Shown here: positions 8,436-17,118 of the stretch, piece after piece
How positions within the stretch are numbered: the first letter of the stretch is position 1
How the letters are laid out: every line of letters starts with the position of its first letter
Assembly (NCBI GenBank): GCA_947448025.1
Contig: CANFLV010000011.1
Coordinates: 1 to 64,000, forward strand
DNA length: 64,000 nt
Direction: 5' to 3'
Origin: Oxalobacteraceae bacterium
GTDB lineage: Bacteria > Pseudomonadota > Gammaproteobacteria > Burkholderiales > Burkholderiaceae_D
The notes under the pieces: generated by a model
What the model was told of the DNA's origin: nothing
What the model saw: the letters and a program-made list of their open reading frames with translations, nothing else
Databases searched by the model: none
Position numbers and translations under genes: made by a program

Positions 8436-9545
8436 TCAGATGCCGGTCTTGAAGCGCGTATAGACGCGTGACATCAGGCGGCGGGTATCGCTGTTGACCG
8501 GGGCAGCCACGACCATCTTCGCCTTGTCGGCGTCGCTAAGGAAGACCGATTTATTGTCGGCGATATCGCGACGCACGAACTTCATGCCAGCCTTGTTTGG
8601 ATTCGCGTAACTGACCTTGTTCGTCAGGCTGGCTTGCACTTCGGGACGCAGGATGTAATTGATGAATAGCTGCGCATTTTCCGGATGGGCAGCGTCGGTT
8701 GGAATGGCCATCGTGTCGAAGAACAGGATGGAGCCGTTCTTCGGCACCAGCGCTTCGATCTTCTGGCCGTTCTTGCTGTCGATGGCGCGTTGGCGTGCAA
8801 GATTGATATCGCCGGAATAGCCAAGCACGACACACAGCGCGCCATTGCTCAAGTCATTGATGTAGCCGGAAGAGCTGAACAAGGTGACGAAAGGACGCAC
8901 CTTTTGCAGCATCGCGCCGGCGGCGTTGTAATCAGCGGCGACGGTCGAATCGGCAGGCTTGCCCAGATAGTGCAGGGCGGTCGGCAGGATTTCCGAGGGC
9001 GAATCGAGGAAGGACATGCCGCAGGATTTGAGCTTGGCGGCGTATTTCGGATCGAAGACGAGATCAAACGCATTCTCGGGCAGCGGCATGCCGCCGAGCG
9101 CTGCCTTGACCTTGTCAACATTGATGCCGACCGTGGTGTAACCATACAGCCAGGGCACGAGAGTGGCATTGTCGGCATCGAGCTTGGCCAGCTGCGCCAT
9201 GATCGCGGGATCGAGGTTCTTCAGATTTGTGAGCTTGTTCTTGTCGAGTTTGCGCAGCAGGCCGGCATCGGCCTGCATCCGGCCCCAGGCCGCGCCCGGC
9301 ACGACCAGGTCATAGCCACTTTTTCCCGCGACCAGCTTCGCGTGCAGGATTTCATTGTTATCGAAGTTATCGTAACGGACCTTGATGCCGGTCTCTTTTT
9401 CGAAATTGCGGATCGTGTCGTCGGCAATGTAATCCGACCAGTTATAGATGTTCAGGATCTTCGCTTCGTCGGCGAACACGGGTACGGCCGAAAAGGTCAG
9501 TGCGCCCAGTAATGCCAGCTGGAGCGTGCGGATAAACGATGCCAT
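8436..9545 (-). CDS. potF: Periplasmic putrescine-binding protein PotF
   Basis: This captures polyamines in the periplasm and delivers them to PotHI. A Sec signal peptide is evident, with likely cleavage after Ala25 (AVPVFA/DEAK). The mature protein opens with ILNIYNWSDYIADDTI, the PotD/PotF-family N-terminus with the ligand-contacting WSDY segment. Full-length matches to SBP_bac_8-type architecture continue to the C-terminus, and 369 aa is the usual size. It is the first gene of the potFGHI operon and is transcribed divergently from mmsA across about 490 bp. The exact ligand (putrescine, spermidine or another polyamine) cannot be fixed from sequence alone. Confidence 0.9.
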   Translation of the reverse strand: MASFIRTLQLALLGALTFSAVPVFADEAKILNIYNWSDYIADDTIRNFEKETGIKVRYDNFDNNEILHAKLVAGKSGYDLVVPGAAWGRMQADAGLLRKLDKNKLTNLKNLDPAIMAQLAKLDADNATLVPWLYGYTTVGINVDKVKAALGGMPLPENAFDLVFDPKYAAKLKSCGMSFLDSPSEILPTALHYLGKPADSTVAADYNAAGAMLQKVRPFVTLFSSSGYINDLSNGALCVVLGYSGDINLARQRAIDSKNGQKIEALVPKNGSILFFDTMAIPTDAAHPENAQLFINYILRPEVQASLTNKVSYANPNKAGMKFVRRDIADNKSVFLSDADKAKMVVAAPVNSDTRRLMSRVYTRFKTGI

Positions 9546-9787
9546 GTGCTGTTCTCCTGAAAACGGCCGATAAAGTCTCTGATTTTATGCGAAGTGACGT
9601 AATGAGCACAATCACAGTCAATGGCGCTTGAGATATTCATGATGCTGTAGCGCTTACTGCGGCCTTGCCAAAGGTCGCTGCTTCGCAAAAAACGGAAAGT
9701 ATGCTGCCCGAAAACAGGGCTGTATGCCTCCTCGCAGTGCGAAAAACGCACCGCCAGCAAGCGTGAAAAACAGTTTGTTTTCAGGTG

Positions 9788-9816
9788 TTGCAGCCGTCTG
9801 AAAATCTCTGTATCTT
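9788..9816 (+). promoter_or_regulatory. Predicted sigma-70 promoter of mmsA-preT-preA
   Basis: The -35 hexamer TTGCAG (9788-9793) and the -10 hexamer TATCTT (9811-9816) are separated by exactly 17 bp and point toward mmsA, about 220 bp upstream of its start codon. The next feature, a palindrome, begins inside the -10 element. This is the best sigma-70 match I found in the 490-bp potF-mmsA gap. The rest of the gap holds no open frame I would call. Confidence 0.5.
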
Positions 9817-9830
9817 TACCGAATGGTAAA
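9815..9830. promoter_or_regulatory. RutR/TetR-like operator palindrome in the potF-mmsA gap
   Basis: The site is a perfect inverted repeat, TTTACC-GAAT-GGTAAA. It overlaps the -10 and start-site region of the predicted mmsA promoter, the expected position for a repressor. From memory, the RutR consensus is TTGACCAnnTGGTCAA, and 11 of its 14 defined positions match here. RutR is the uracil-responsive TetR-family regulator of pyrimidine degradation, which fits the downstream genes. No rutR gene is in the window, so the regulator is inferred. Confidence 0.45.
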
Positions 9831-10037
9831 TTTAATCGGCGCTATTTTTTGCGCTGGCAGCAGATCTGAACGAAGGTGAATCGCCAAGGATTTTTCGGCA
9901 CAAACGGCGCTAAGTGGTTTTCCTTGGTAAAGTCTATGGGTTAGAACATAAAAACAAGGCCGCAATGCAGCGCGCCTGAGGCAAACTCCTGGACCCCGGA
10001 ACCACCCGATTCACTCAATAAAATACAAGCGATCACT

Positions 10038-11540
10038 ATGACGAACCTGACTACCATCGGCCATTTCATCAACGGAAAAATTGTCGACACCGACAGCGGC
10101 CATTACGCCAACGTTTTCAATCCGGCCCTGGGCGAGCCAGTCGCGCAAGTCGCGCTCGGTACTGCTGCCGAAGTCGATGTGGCCGTTGCCGCTGCTGCTG
10201 CCGCCTTCCCGGCCTGGGCTGCAACGCCGCCGCTGACACGCGCCCGTGTGCTGTTCAAATACCTGCAATTGATGCAGGAGCATGTCGATGAATTCGCTGC
10301 CCTGATCACGCGCGAGCACGGCAAGACCTTCCCCGATGCCAAAGGCGAAGTCCAGCGCGGCATCGAGATGGTCGAATTCGCAGTCGGCATTCCGCAAATG
10401 CTCAAGGGTGAATTCACCGACCAGATCGCCAATGGCATCGATGCCTGGTCGATGCGCCAGGCGCTTGGCGTGGTTGCTGGCATCACGCCGTTCAATTTCC
10501 CGGTGATGGTGCCGATGTGGATGTTCCCGGTCGCTATCGCCTGCGGCAATACCTTCATCCTGAAGCCATCCGAACGCGATCCGTCGCCGTCGCTGCTGCA
10601 TGCAAAATTGCTCAAGCAAGCCGGCTTACCCGATGGCGTCTTCAACGTCATCCAGGGTGACAAGGTCACAGTCGATGCACTGCTCGACAACCCTGCCGTG
10701 CAGGCCATCAGCTTCGTCGGTTCGACCCCGATCGCTGAATACATCTACGCCCGCGGCACCGCCAAAGGCAAGCGCGTTCAAGCCCTCGGCGGCGCCAAGA
10801 ACCACATGGTCGTCATGCCTGACGCCGACATGAAGATGACGGTCGATGCCTTGATGGGCGCCGCTTACGGTTCCGCCGGCGAGCGCTGCATGGCGATTTC
10901 CGTCGTGGCGGCCGTCGGTGACGCTGGCGACAAGATTATCGGTGAACTCGCCGCGCGCACCCGCGCACTGAAAATCCGTGATGGCATGGACAGCGATGCC
11001 GAGATGGGTCCGGTCGTCACCGCCGCTGCACAGAAGCGCATCAAGTCACTTATCGATTCCGGCGTGGAGCAGGGCGCAACCCTCGTCGTCGATGGCCGTG
11101 ACTGCGTCGTGGCCGGTCGTGAGAATGGTTTCTTCGTCGGTGGCACGCTGTTCGATCATGTCACGCCAGAGATGACGATCTACAAGGAAGAAATTTTCGG
11201 CCCGGTGCTGTGCATCGTGCGCCTGCCGGATGTCGCTTCGGCGGTCACCCTGATTAATAGTAATGAATTTGGCAATGGTGTCGCCGTCTATACGCGTGAC
11301 GGTGGTGTGGCGCGTGAATTCGTGCGTCAGATTCAAGTCGGCATGGTCGGCGTGAACGTCCCCTTGCCGGTGCCGATGGCCTTCAACAGTTTTGGCGGAT
11401 GGAAGCGCAGCATGTTCGGCGACCATCATGCTTATGGTCCTGAAGGCGTGCGTTTCTACACGCGCCACAAGGCCGTCATGCAGCGCTGGCCGAACACTGC
11501 CAGCGCCGGCGCGGAGTTTGCGTTTCCAACTATGAAGTAA
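10038..11540 (+). CDS. mmsA: (Methyl)malonate-semialdehyde dehydrogenase, CoA-acylating
   Basis: MmsA oxidises malonate or methylmalonate semialdehyde with NAD+ and CoA to acetyl-CoA or propionyl-CoA plus CO2. It is a full-length 500-aa aldehyde dehydrogenase. Recognisable blocks are [31 protein letters not shown], the NAD-binding turn [12 protein letters not shown], and the nucleophile segment [11 protein letters not shown] with Cys284. The GERCMA form of this block is characteristic of MmsA/IolA. It lies 43 bp ahead of preT. Beta-alanine from uracil, or 3-aminoisobutyrate from thymine, would give its substrate after transamination. A role in valine or inositol degradation is the alternative, but the neighbours favour pyrimidines. 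Confidence 0.9.
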   Translation: MTNLTTIGHFINGKIVDTDSGHYANVFNPALGEPVAQVALGTAAEVDVAVAAAAAAFPAWAATPPLTRARVLFKYLQLMQEHVDEFAALITREHGKTFPDAKGEVQRGIEMVEFAVGIPQMLKGEFTDQIANGIDAWSMRQALGVVAGITPFNFPVMVPMWMFPVAIACGNTFILKPSERDPSPSLLHAKLLKQAGLPDGVFNVIQGDKVTVDALLDNPAVQAISFVGSTPIAEYIYARGTAKGKRVQALGGAKNHMVVMPDADMKMTVDALMGAAYGSAGERCMAISVVAAVGDAGDKIIGELAARTRALKIRDGMDSDAEMGPVVTAAAQKRIKSLIDSGVEQGATLVVDGRDCVVAGRENGFFVGGTLFDHVTPEMTIYKEEIFGPVLCIVRLPDVASAVTLINSNEFGNGVAVYTRDGGVAREFVRQIQVGMVGVNVPLPVPMAFNSFGGWKRSMFGDHHAYGPEGVRFYTRHKAVMQRWPNTASAGAEFAFPTMK

Positions 11541-11583
11541 GGCTTCGCCCCTCCGGCAGGCCAGACAAGGAAGGATAGTCCCT

Positions 11584-12951
11584 ATGCTCAAAACTCTCCA
11601 ACATCTGCCCCTGCCGGGCGCACTCCACAGCGCGCTCGCGGAACAATTCACGGACCTCGCGCCGGCACTGACCGTGCGCCAGGCCGTGATTGAAAGCGAG
11701 CGTTGCCTGTATTGCTATGATGCGCCATGTACGCGCATCTGCCCCTCCGATATCGATGTGGCCAGCTTCATTCGCAATATCGCCACGAACAATATCAACG
11801 GTGCAGCCAAGACCATCCTCAATGAAAACATCTTAGGCGGCAGCTGCGCCCGCGTCTGCCCCACCGAAATCCTCTGCGAATCCGCCTGTGTGCGCAATCA
11901 TGACGCCGAAGCCCAGCCTGTGCGCATCGGCTTGCTGCAGCGCTATGCGCTGGACCACATGCAGTTCGATGCGCATCCCTTCGAGCGCGCCCCTGCGACC
12001 GGCAAGACGATCGCGGTCGTCGGCGCAGGACCGGCAGGTCTGGCCTGCGCGCATTGCCTCGCCATGCTTGGTAACGATGTCGTCATCTTCGAAGCCCGAG
12101 CCAAGCCGGGCGGCCTTAACGAATACGGCATCGCCAAATACAAACTGACCGACGATTTTGCGCAGAAGGAAGTCGCCTTCCTGCTGGAAATCGGCGGCAT
12201 TGACATTCGTTACGGCCAGACGCTGGGCGCCAATGTCGTACTCAAGGATTTGCATGCGCAATTTGATGCAGTCTTCCTTGGATTGGGTTTGGGTGCCAGT
12301 CGCGCCCTCGGCCTGACCGGCGAAGATGCGCCGGGTTTGCTGGCCGCTGTCGATTACATTGCTGAACTGCGTCAAGCCGACGATCTGGCGACGCTGCCAG
12401 TACCATCCAGCGCCATCGTCATCGGTGCCGGCAATACCGCCATCGACATGGCCGTACAAATCGCCCGCCTCGGCGCGCAGCAAGTCACGATCGTGTATCG
12501 CCGCGGTGTTGAAGCCATGTCGGCGACCCATCATGAGCAGGATATTGCCAAAGCCAACGGTGTACGCATGTTGACCTGGGCCGCGCCGCAGCAGGTCTTG
12601 TTGAACGCAGCCGGGCAAGTCACCGGCATGCGCTTCGAAAAGACGCATCTGGACGGCGCACGCCTGACCGGTACGGGCGAGACCTTGGAGATTGCCGCCG
12701 ACGCGATTTTCAAGGCGATCGGGCAAAGCCTCGATGGCGCCTCTCTTGCCGATCCGCTCGCACAACAGCTAGCGCGTGAACATGACAAGATCCACGTCGA
12801 CGAACATTTTCGCACCTGCTTGCCCGGCATTTACGCCGGCGGCGATTGCATCGACGCCGGCCAGGATTTGACGGTACAGGCAGTCCAGCACGGCAAACTG
12901 GCCGCGCAGGTCATCCATCAGGATCTCACTGTAAAAGCGGAGGCAGCGTAA
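11584..12951 (+). CDS. preT: NAD-dependent dihydropyrimidine dehydrogenase subunit PreT
   Basis: PreT is the flavoprotein half of the enzyme that reduces uracil and thymine to dihydropyrimidines. The N-terminal cysteine region resembles the GltD/DPD type (CLYCYDAPCTRICPSDIDV and GGSCARVCPTEILCESAC, residues about 40-105) and should bind [4Fe-4S] clusters. A first Rossmann motif, VVGAGPAGLACAHCLA, binds FAD near residue 145. A second, VIGAGNTAIDMAVQ, binds the nicotinamide cofactor near residue 280. The final YAGGDCIDAGQDLTVQAVQHG motif is typical of the family. The stop codon TAA shares its last base with the preA ATG, so the two subunits are translated together. Confidence 0.92.
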   Translation: MLKTLQHLPLPGALHSALAEQFTDLAPALTVRQAVIESERCLYCYDAPCTRICPSDIDVASFIRNIATNNINGAAKTILNENILGGSCARVCPTEILCESACVRNHDAEAQPVRIGLLQRYALDHMQFDAHPFERAPATGKTIAVVGAGPAGLACAHCLAMLGNDVVIFEARAKPGGLNEYGIAKYKLTDDFAQKEVAFLLEIGGIDIRYGQTLGANVVLKDLHAQFDAVFLGLGLGASRALGLTGEDAPGLLAAVDYIAELRQADDLATLPVPSSAIVIGAGNTAIDMAVQIARLGAQQVTIVYRRGVEAMSATHHEQDIAKANGVRMLTWAAPQQVLLNAAGQVTGMRFEKTHLDGARLTGTGETLEIAADAIFKAIGQSLDGASLADPLAQQLAREHDKIHVDEHFRTCLPGIYAGGDCIDAGQDLTVQAVQHGKLAAQVIHQDLTVKAEAA

Positions 12952-14231
12952 TGAAGCCAAAGGCCGATCTCAGCATCAATTTCGCCGGCATCAAGTCGCC
13001 CAATCCCTTCTGGCTCGCCTCCGCACCGCCGACCGACAAAGCCTATAACGTCATCCGCGCCTTCGAAGCCGGCTGGGGCGGCGTGGTCTGGAAAACCCTC
13101 GGTGAAGACCCGGCCGCGGTCAATGTCTCGTCACGCTATTCAGCACATTACGGCAAAAACCGCGAAGTCCTCGGCTTCAATAATATCGAGCTCATCACCG
13201 ACCGCAGCCTGGCCATCAATCTCGAAGAAATCACCGCCGTCAAGAAAGCCTGGCCCGATCGCGCCATGATCGTCTCGCTCATGTTCCCCTGCGAAGAGGA
13301 GCAATGGAAGACCGTCCTGCCGCTCGTCGACGCGACCGGCGCCGACGGCATCGAGCTGAACTTCGGCTGCCCGCACGGCATGCCTGAACGCGGCATGGGT
13401 GCGGCGGTCGGGCAAGTGCCCGAATACGTTGAAATGGTCACGCGCTGGTGCAAGCAGTATTCCAAGCTGCCGGTCATCGTCAAGCTCACGCCGAACATCA
13501 CCGACATCCGCATGCCGGCGCGCGCGGCCAAGGCCGGCGGCGCCGATGCGGTCTCGCTGATCAACACGATCAATTCGATTACGCATATCGATCTCGACCA
13601 GATGGTCGCCTTTCCCGTAGTCGGCAACAAAAGCACGCATGGCGGCTATTGCGGCTCGGCCGTCAAGCCCATCGCGCTGAACATGGTGGCGGAAATCGCG
13701 CGCGATCCGCAGACCGCGGGCATACCGATTTCCGGCATCGGCGGTATCGCTAACTGGCGCGACGCGGCGGAGTTCCTGGCGCTCGGCGCCGGCAGCGTGC
13801 AAGTCTGCACCGCAGCGATGTTGCACGGCTTTCGCATCGTCGAAGAAATGAAGGATGGCCTGGCGCGCTGGATGGATGAAAAGGGTTACAAGACCATCGC
13901 TGACTTTTCCGGCAAGGCCGTGCCGAACATGACCGACTGGAAGTACCTGGACATGAATTATCAGGTCATCGCGCAGATCGATCAGGACAGCTGCATCAAA
14001 TGTGGCCGTTGCTATATCGCCTGCGAAGATACCTCGCACCAGTCCATCAGCCAGCTCATCGATGCAGCTGGCGTACGCAGTTATGAAGTGATCAAGGAAG
14101 AATGCGTGGGCTGCAATCTGTGTGAAATTACTTGCCCGGTCGAGCACTGCATCACCATGGTCCCACAGGAGACTGGCAAGCCTTACATGAACTGGACGGA
14201 AGACCCGCGCAATCCGCATCGTTCTGCCTGA
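12951..14231 (+). CDS. preA: NAD-dependent dihydropyrimidine dehydrogenase subunit PreA
   Basis: PreA is the pyrimidine-binding half, with an FMN-containing dihydroorotate-dehydrogenase-like barrel (residues about 5-310) and a C-terminal 2x[4Fe-4S] ferredoxin domain. The barrel shows NPFWLASAPPTDK, ELNFGCPHGMPERGMGAAVG (the catalytic loop with its cysteine) and GIGGIANWRDAAEFLALGA. The clusters are bound by CIKCGRCYIACE and CVGCNLCEITCPVEHC. The chosen start has GGAGG upstream and overlaps the preT stop by one base, giving 426 aa. A longer frame extends into preT but has no support. The dihydropyrimidinase and beta-ureidopropionase that would follow in the pathway are not in this window. Confidence 0.93.
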   Translation: MKPKADLSINFAGIKSPNPFWLASAPPTDKAYNVIRAFEAGWGGVVWKTLGEDPAAVNVSSRYSAHYGKNREVLGFNNIELITDRSLAINLEEITAVKKAWPDRAMIVSLMFPCEEEQWKTVLPLVDATGADGIELNFGCPHGMPERGMGAAVGQVPEYVEMVTRWCKQYSKLPVIVKLTPNITDIRMPARAAKAGGADAVSLINTINSITHIDLDQMVAFPVVGNKSTHGGYCGSAVKPIALNMVAEIARDPQTAGIPISGIGGIANWRDAAEFLALGAGSVQVCTAAMLHGFRIVEEMKDGLARWMDEKGYKTIADFSGKAVPNMTDWKYLDMNYQVIAQIDQDSCIKCGRCYIACEDTSHQSISQLIDAAGVRSYEVIKEECVGCNLCEITCPVEHCITMVPQETGKPYMNWTEDPRNPHRSA

Positions 14232-14262
14232 AGTAATGTCAGCTGAATCCTTCTTAACGCAA

Positions 14263-14300
14263 AATCCCCTGCCAGTTCAGAACTGGCAGGGGATTTTTTT
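14263..14300 (+). terminator. Rho-independent terminator after preA
   Basis: A perfect 15-bp stem (14263-14277 with 14281-14295) has a three-base CAG loop and runs into seven T residues at 14294-14300. It closes the mmsA-preT-preA unit. On the other strand the hairpin is followed by only four T residues, so it may also act, more weakly, on the convergent chemoreceptor gene. Confidence 0.95.
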
Positions 14301-14316
14301 CAGGCTATCGCCGGGA

Positions 14317-15642
14317 TTAAAACTCTTCCCATTCTCCGCCTTGGCTGCTTGCAGGGACAGGCCTTGCCGCGGGTCGCGCCAGCTTCGAAACCGCTTTTGT
14401 TGCAAACTTCTTGGGGCGCAGCGCCTGGCTTGCACGAGGCGCAGGCGCGGACGCAGCAGCGGCAAAACCGGCCTGCATGCCATCAAGCTTGAAGACACTG
14501 ACGACCTGCGCCAGATTCGCTGCCTGGTCTTGCAATAATTCGGAGGCCGCAGCGGCTTCTTCGACCAGTGAGGCATTTTGCTGCGTCACTTCATCCATCT
14601 GTGTGATGGCCTGATTGATCTGTTCAATGCCGTCGGTCTGTTCCTGGCTGGCGGCGGCAATCTCCGCCATGATGTCGGTGACCCGGCGCACGCTGGCAAC
14701 GATCTCCTGCATCGTCGCGCCCGCTTCATTGACGAGCTTGCTGCCGTTTTCGACCTTGTCGACCGAGTCGCCGATCAGCGCCTTGATTTCCTTGGCGGCG
14801 GCGGCGGAGCGCTGTGCCAGATTGCGTACCTCGCTGGCGACGACGGCAAAGCCGCGACCCTGTTCACCGGCCCGTGCGGCTTCGACAGCGGCATTGAGCG
14901 CGAGGATATTGGTCTGGAAGGCGATGCCGTCAATGACACCGATGATGTCGACGATCTTGTTGGCCGCGACGTTAATTTCGCTCATGGTGCCCACTACCTG
15001 GCTGATGACATGCCCGCCTTTTTCAGCGATATGTGAAGCCGTTTCAGCCAGCGAATTTGCCTGGTGTGCATTGTCGGCATTCTGTTTGACCGTGGCCGTG
15101 AGTTCTTCCATGGATGACGCCGTCTCTTCGAGCGAGTTGGCCTGCTGCTCTGTGCGTGATGACAGGTCCTGATTACCGTTGGCGACCTGTGACGAGGCTG
15201 AGGCGATCGTGTCGGTGCCGCTGCGCACAGCACTGACCGTTTTGATTAAGCTTTCACTCATGGACTTCAAGGCATTGAGCAGTTCGCCAGTTTCGTCGCC
15301 CGATGTGGCGTCGATCTTGATCCTGAGGTCGCCCTCTGCAACCTGCTTTGCAAGCGCCACGGCGGAACGCAAAGGGCGCGTGATGCCACGACCCAGCCAT
15401 GCTGCCAGCAATGCAGCCAGCAGCGTTGCCACTATGCCGCCGCCGATGAGGGTGGAACCCGTCAAAGTGTGCAATGCTTGCGCGTCCTTCATGCGTTGTT
15501 CCAGCAATGATTCTTCAGCATCGTAAATGTCCGTCAGTAAGCCGCGCATCGCATCCATGCCCTTTTTACCTTTGCCCTCCAAGACGATGGCGACCACGGC
15601 TTGCATCGTCCCCTCGCCCGGTTCGCGTCGCAGTTTGATCAC
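14317..15642 (-). pseudogene. Methyl-accepting chemotaxis protein lacking its N-terminal sensor half
   Basis: The signalling half is intact. It has one transmembrane helix (about residues 43-65), a HAMP domain ([20 protein letters not shown]), methylation helices, and the MCP hairpin tip around [21 protein letters not shown]. It ends in EWEEF, matching the CheR/CheB tethering pentapeptide rule (aromatic-x-x-aromatic). The first transmembrane helix and nearly all of the periplasmic domain are missing. The remaining [13 protein letters not shown]...GKKGMD segment resembles the end of a CHASE3-like domain. In-frame TAA and TGA codons lie just upstream of the TGG-CGA-CAG codons that continue the homology. 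Translation could start at GTG (441 aa) or at an ATG 36 bp later. It could be a decayed gene or a sensor-less receptor. Confidence 0.7.
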
Positions 15643-16116
15643 AGGATCGATCGCATCCTGTCGCCATTAATTTCATGATGTGCTTTAGGCCTTGTTCGAA
15701 GCAATGAATCGTATGTAAGGCTTAATTTTTCCAGCGTCGCTTCTGCAGGGCTGGCGGGACGGGCCGGCAGCACTGCATTGGGCGAGAGGATCATTGGCTG
15801 CCGCGTAGCTTTATTACGAACGTTTTGATTAAAACTGGAGGGCGGAAAGCGTCACGCTAAAAATATTTAGCCCTTGGTTGGCAGATGTCCAGAGCGGACT
15901 TAAGTCAGGGAGATTGTAAGTTTGCCGAACCGGTGACTAAAAAAATCAGGGGGCAGACGAGGCGACGTGCCGGGGGCGGATTTGAAGGAGGCTGATGGAG
16001 GGTCGTGCCATGATGGCACTGCAGAGAAAAATTCGAAACGCGACGTTCTGGAAGACCGTGCCCGACGCTGTCAAAATAGGACGAGTCGTCGGGCAGGCTG
16101 TGCAGTGCTTTAAAAG
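15643..16116. other. Intergenic region between chemoreceptor and dctP
   Basis: No convincing gene is seen in about 470 bp. It holds a 9-bp perfect stem just after the dctP stop (16059-16067 with 16087-16095, TGCCCGACG/CGTCGGGCA), without a T-run, and a 15-bp palindrome GTGCCAT-G-ATGGCAC at 16005-16019. I could not find the missing chemoreceptor N-terminus here in any frame of the part next to the gene. Confidence 0.5.
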
Positions 16117-17118
16117 TTATTTATAACCGAGCTTGGCCGATTCCGCGTTGATTTGCTGGATCCATTCAGCACCAATGCGTTTTTCCATGGTTTTATGCAC
16201 TGGCAGCATCGCCTTGCGCCATGCTTCCGACTCAGCCTTGGTCAGCGTATAGACTTCGATTTTGCCCGAAGCCTTGATCTTCTGGACGATGTCGTCTTCT
16301 TCTTCCTGCGTCAGCTTGTTTTCATAATCCGTGGCTTCCTTCATCGCCTTGTCGAGCGTGGTACGGATGTCGGCTGGCAGACCTTCCCAGAATTTTTTGT
16401 TGACGATGACGGCATACGCGCCATAGCCATGATTGGACATGGTCAGGTGCTTTTGCACTTCGTAGAATTTTTGCGTATAAAAATTCGGCAATGAATTTTC
16501 AGTGCCATCGATCACGCCGGTTTGCAAGGCTTGGTAGACCTCGGAGAATGCCATCACCTGTGGCAGAGCACCGACGGCGCGCATTTGTTCATCGAGTACC
16601 TTCGAGGACTTGATGCGCAACTTCAGGCCCTTCATGTCTGACGGATTATGCAGCGGCTTGTTGGCGCTCATTTGCTTGAAGCCGTTATCCCAGTAAGCGA
16701 GACCGATAATGCCTTTTGGCTCGAGCAGCTTGAACAGCTTCAGGCCAATCGGGCCATTGATGACTTTCTGTTGCACCTTATGGTCAGGAAAAATGAAAGG
16801 CAAATCGAAGACTTCAAACGCCGCCGCACCCATAGGGCCAAATTTCGAAGTCGATGGCGCCAGCATTTGTACGGCGCCTAACTGCAAGGCTTCAATTTCT
16901 TCCTTGTCCTTGTACAGCACGCTGTTGGCATACACTTCGATCTTGACACGGCCTTTGGTACGTTCTTCCGCCAGCTTCTTGAACAGTTCGGCGGCTTTAC
17001 CTTTTGGCGTGTCGGCAGCGACTACATGGCTGAATTTGATCACGATAGGCTGCTGTGCCGACGCTATGCCGGCGCTCAGCAACAGTGTTGCGAGCAGGGA
17101 TTTGAATAAATTTTTCAT
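16117..17118 (-). CDS. dctP: TRAP transporter solute-binding protein, DctP family
   Basis: This is a periplasmic binding protein for a TRAP-type secondary importer, probably for a C4-dicarboxylate or similar organic acid. The signal peptide is clear, with cleavage predicted after Ala21 (GIASA/QQP). The body follows the DctP pattern: IKFSHVVAADTPKGKAAELF at the N-terminus, GLKLRIKSSKVLDEQMRAVG with the carboxylate-binding arginine near residue 170, and FSEVYQALQTGVIDGTENS. Its 333 aa is full length. It is odd that no dctQ or dctM membrane gene lies on either side. It must therefore partner a transporter encoded elsewhere, or act as a sensor or chemoreceptor ligand protein. Confidence 0.88.
   Translation of the reverse strand: MKNLFKSLLATLLLSAGIASAQQPIVIKFSHVVAADTPKGKAAELFKKLAEERTKGRVKIEVYANSVLYKDKEEIEALQLGAVQMLAPSTSKFGPMGAAAFEVFDLPFIFPDHKVQQKVINGPIGLKLFKLLEPKGIIGLAYWDNGFKQMSANKPLHNPSDMKGLKLRIKSSKVLDEQMRAVGALPQVMAFSEVYQALQTGVIDGTENSLPNFYTQKFYEVQKHLTMSNHGYGAYAVIVNKKFWEGLPADIRTTLDKAMKEATDYENKLTQEEEDDIVQKIKASGKIEVYTLTKAESEAWRKAMLPVHKTMEKRIGAEWIQQINAESAKLGYK

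Noticed and set aside
12846-12950. Longer N-terminus for preA
   Set aside because: The extra 35 codons lie inside preT in another frame. The ATG at 12951 has GGAGG upstream and gives the conserved family start.
13140-14219. 359-codon open frame antisense to preA
   Set aside because: The plus strand encodes complete ferredoxin and barrel motifs, and the antisense product is Arg/Asp/His-rich without structure.
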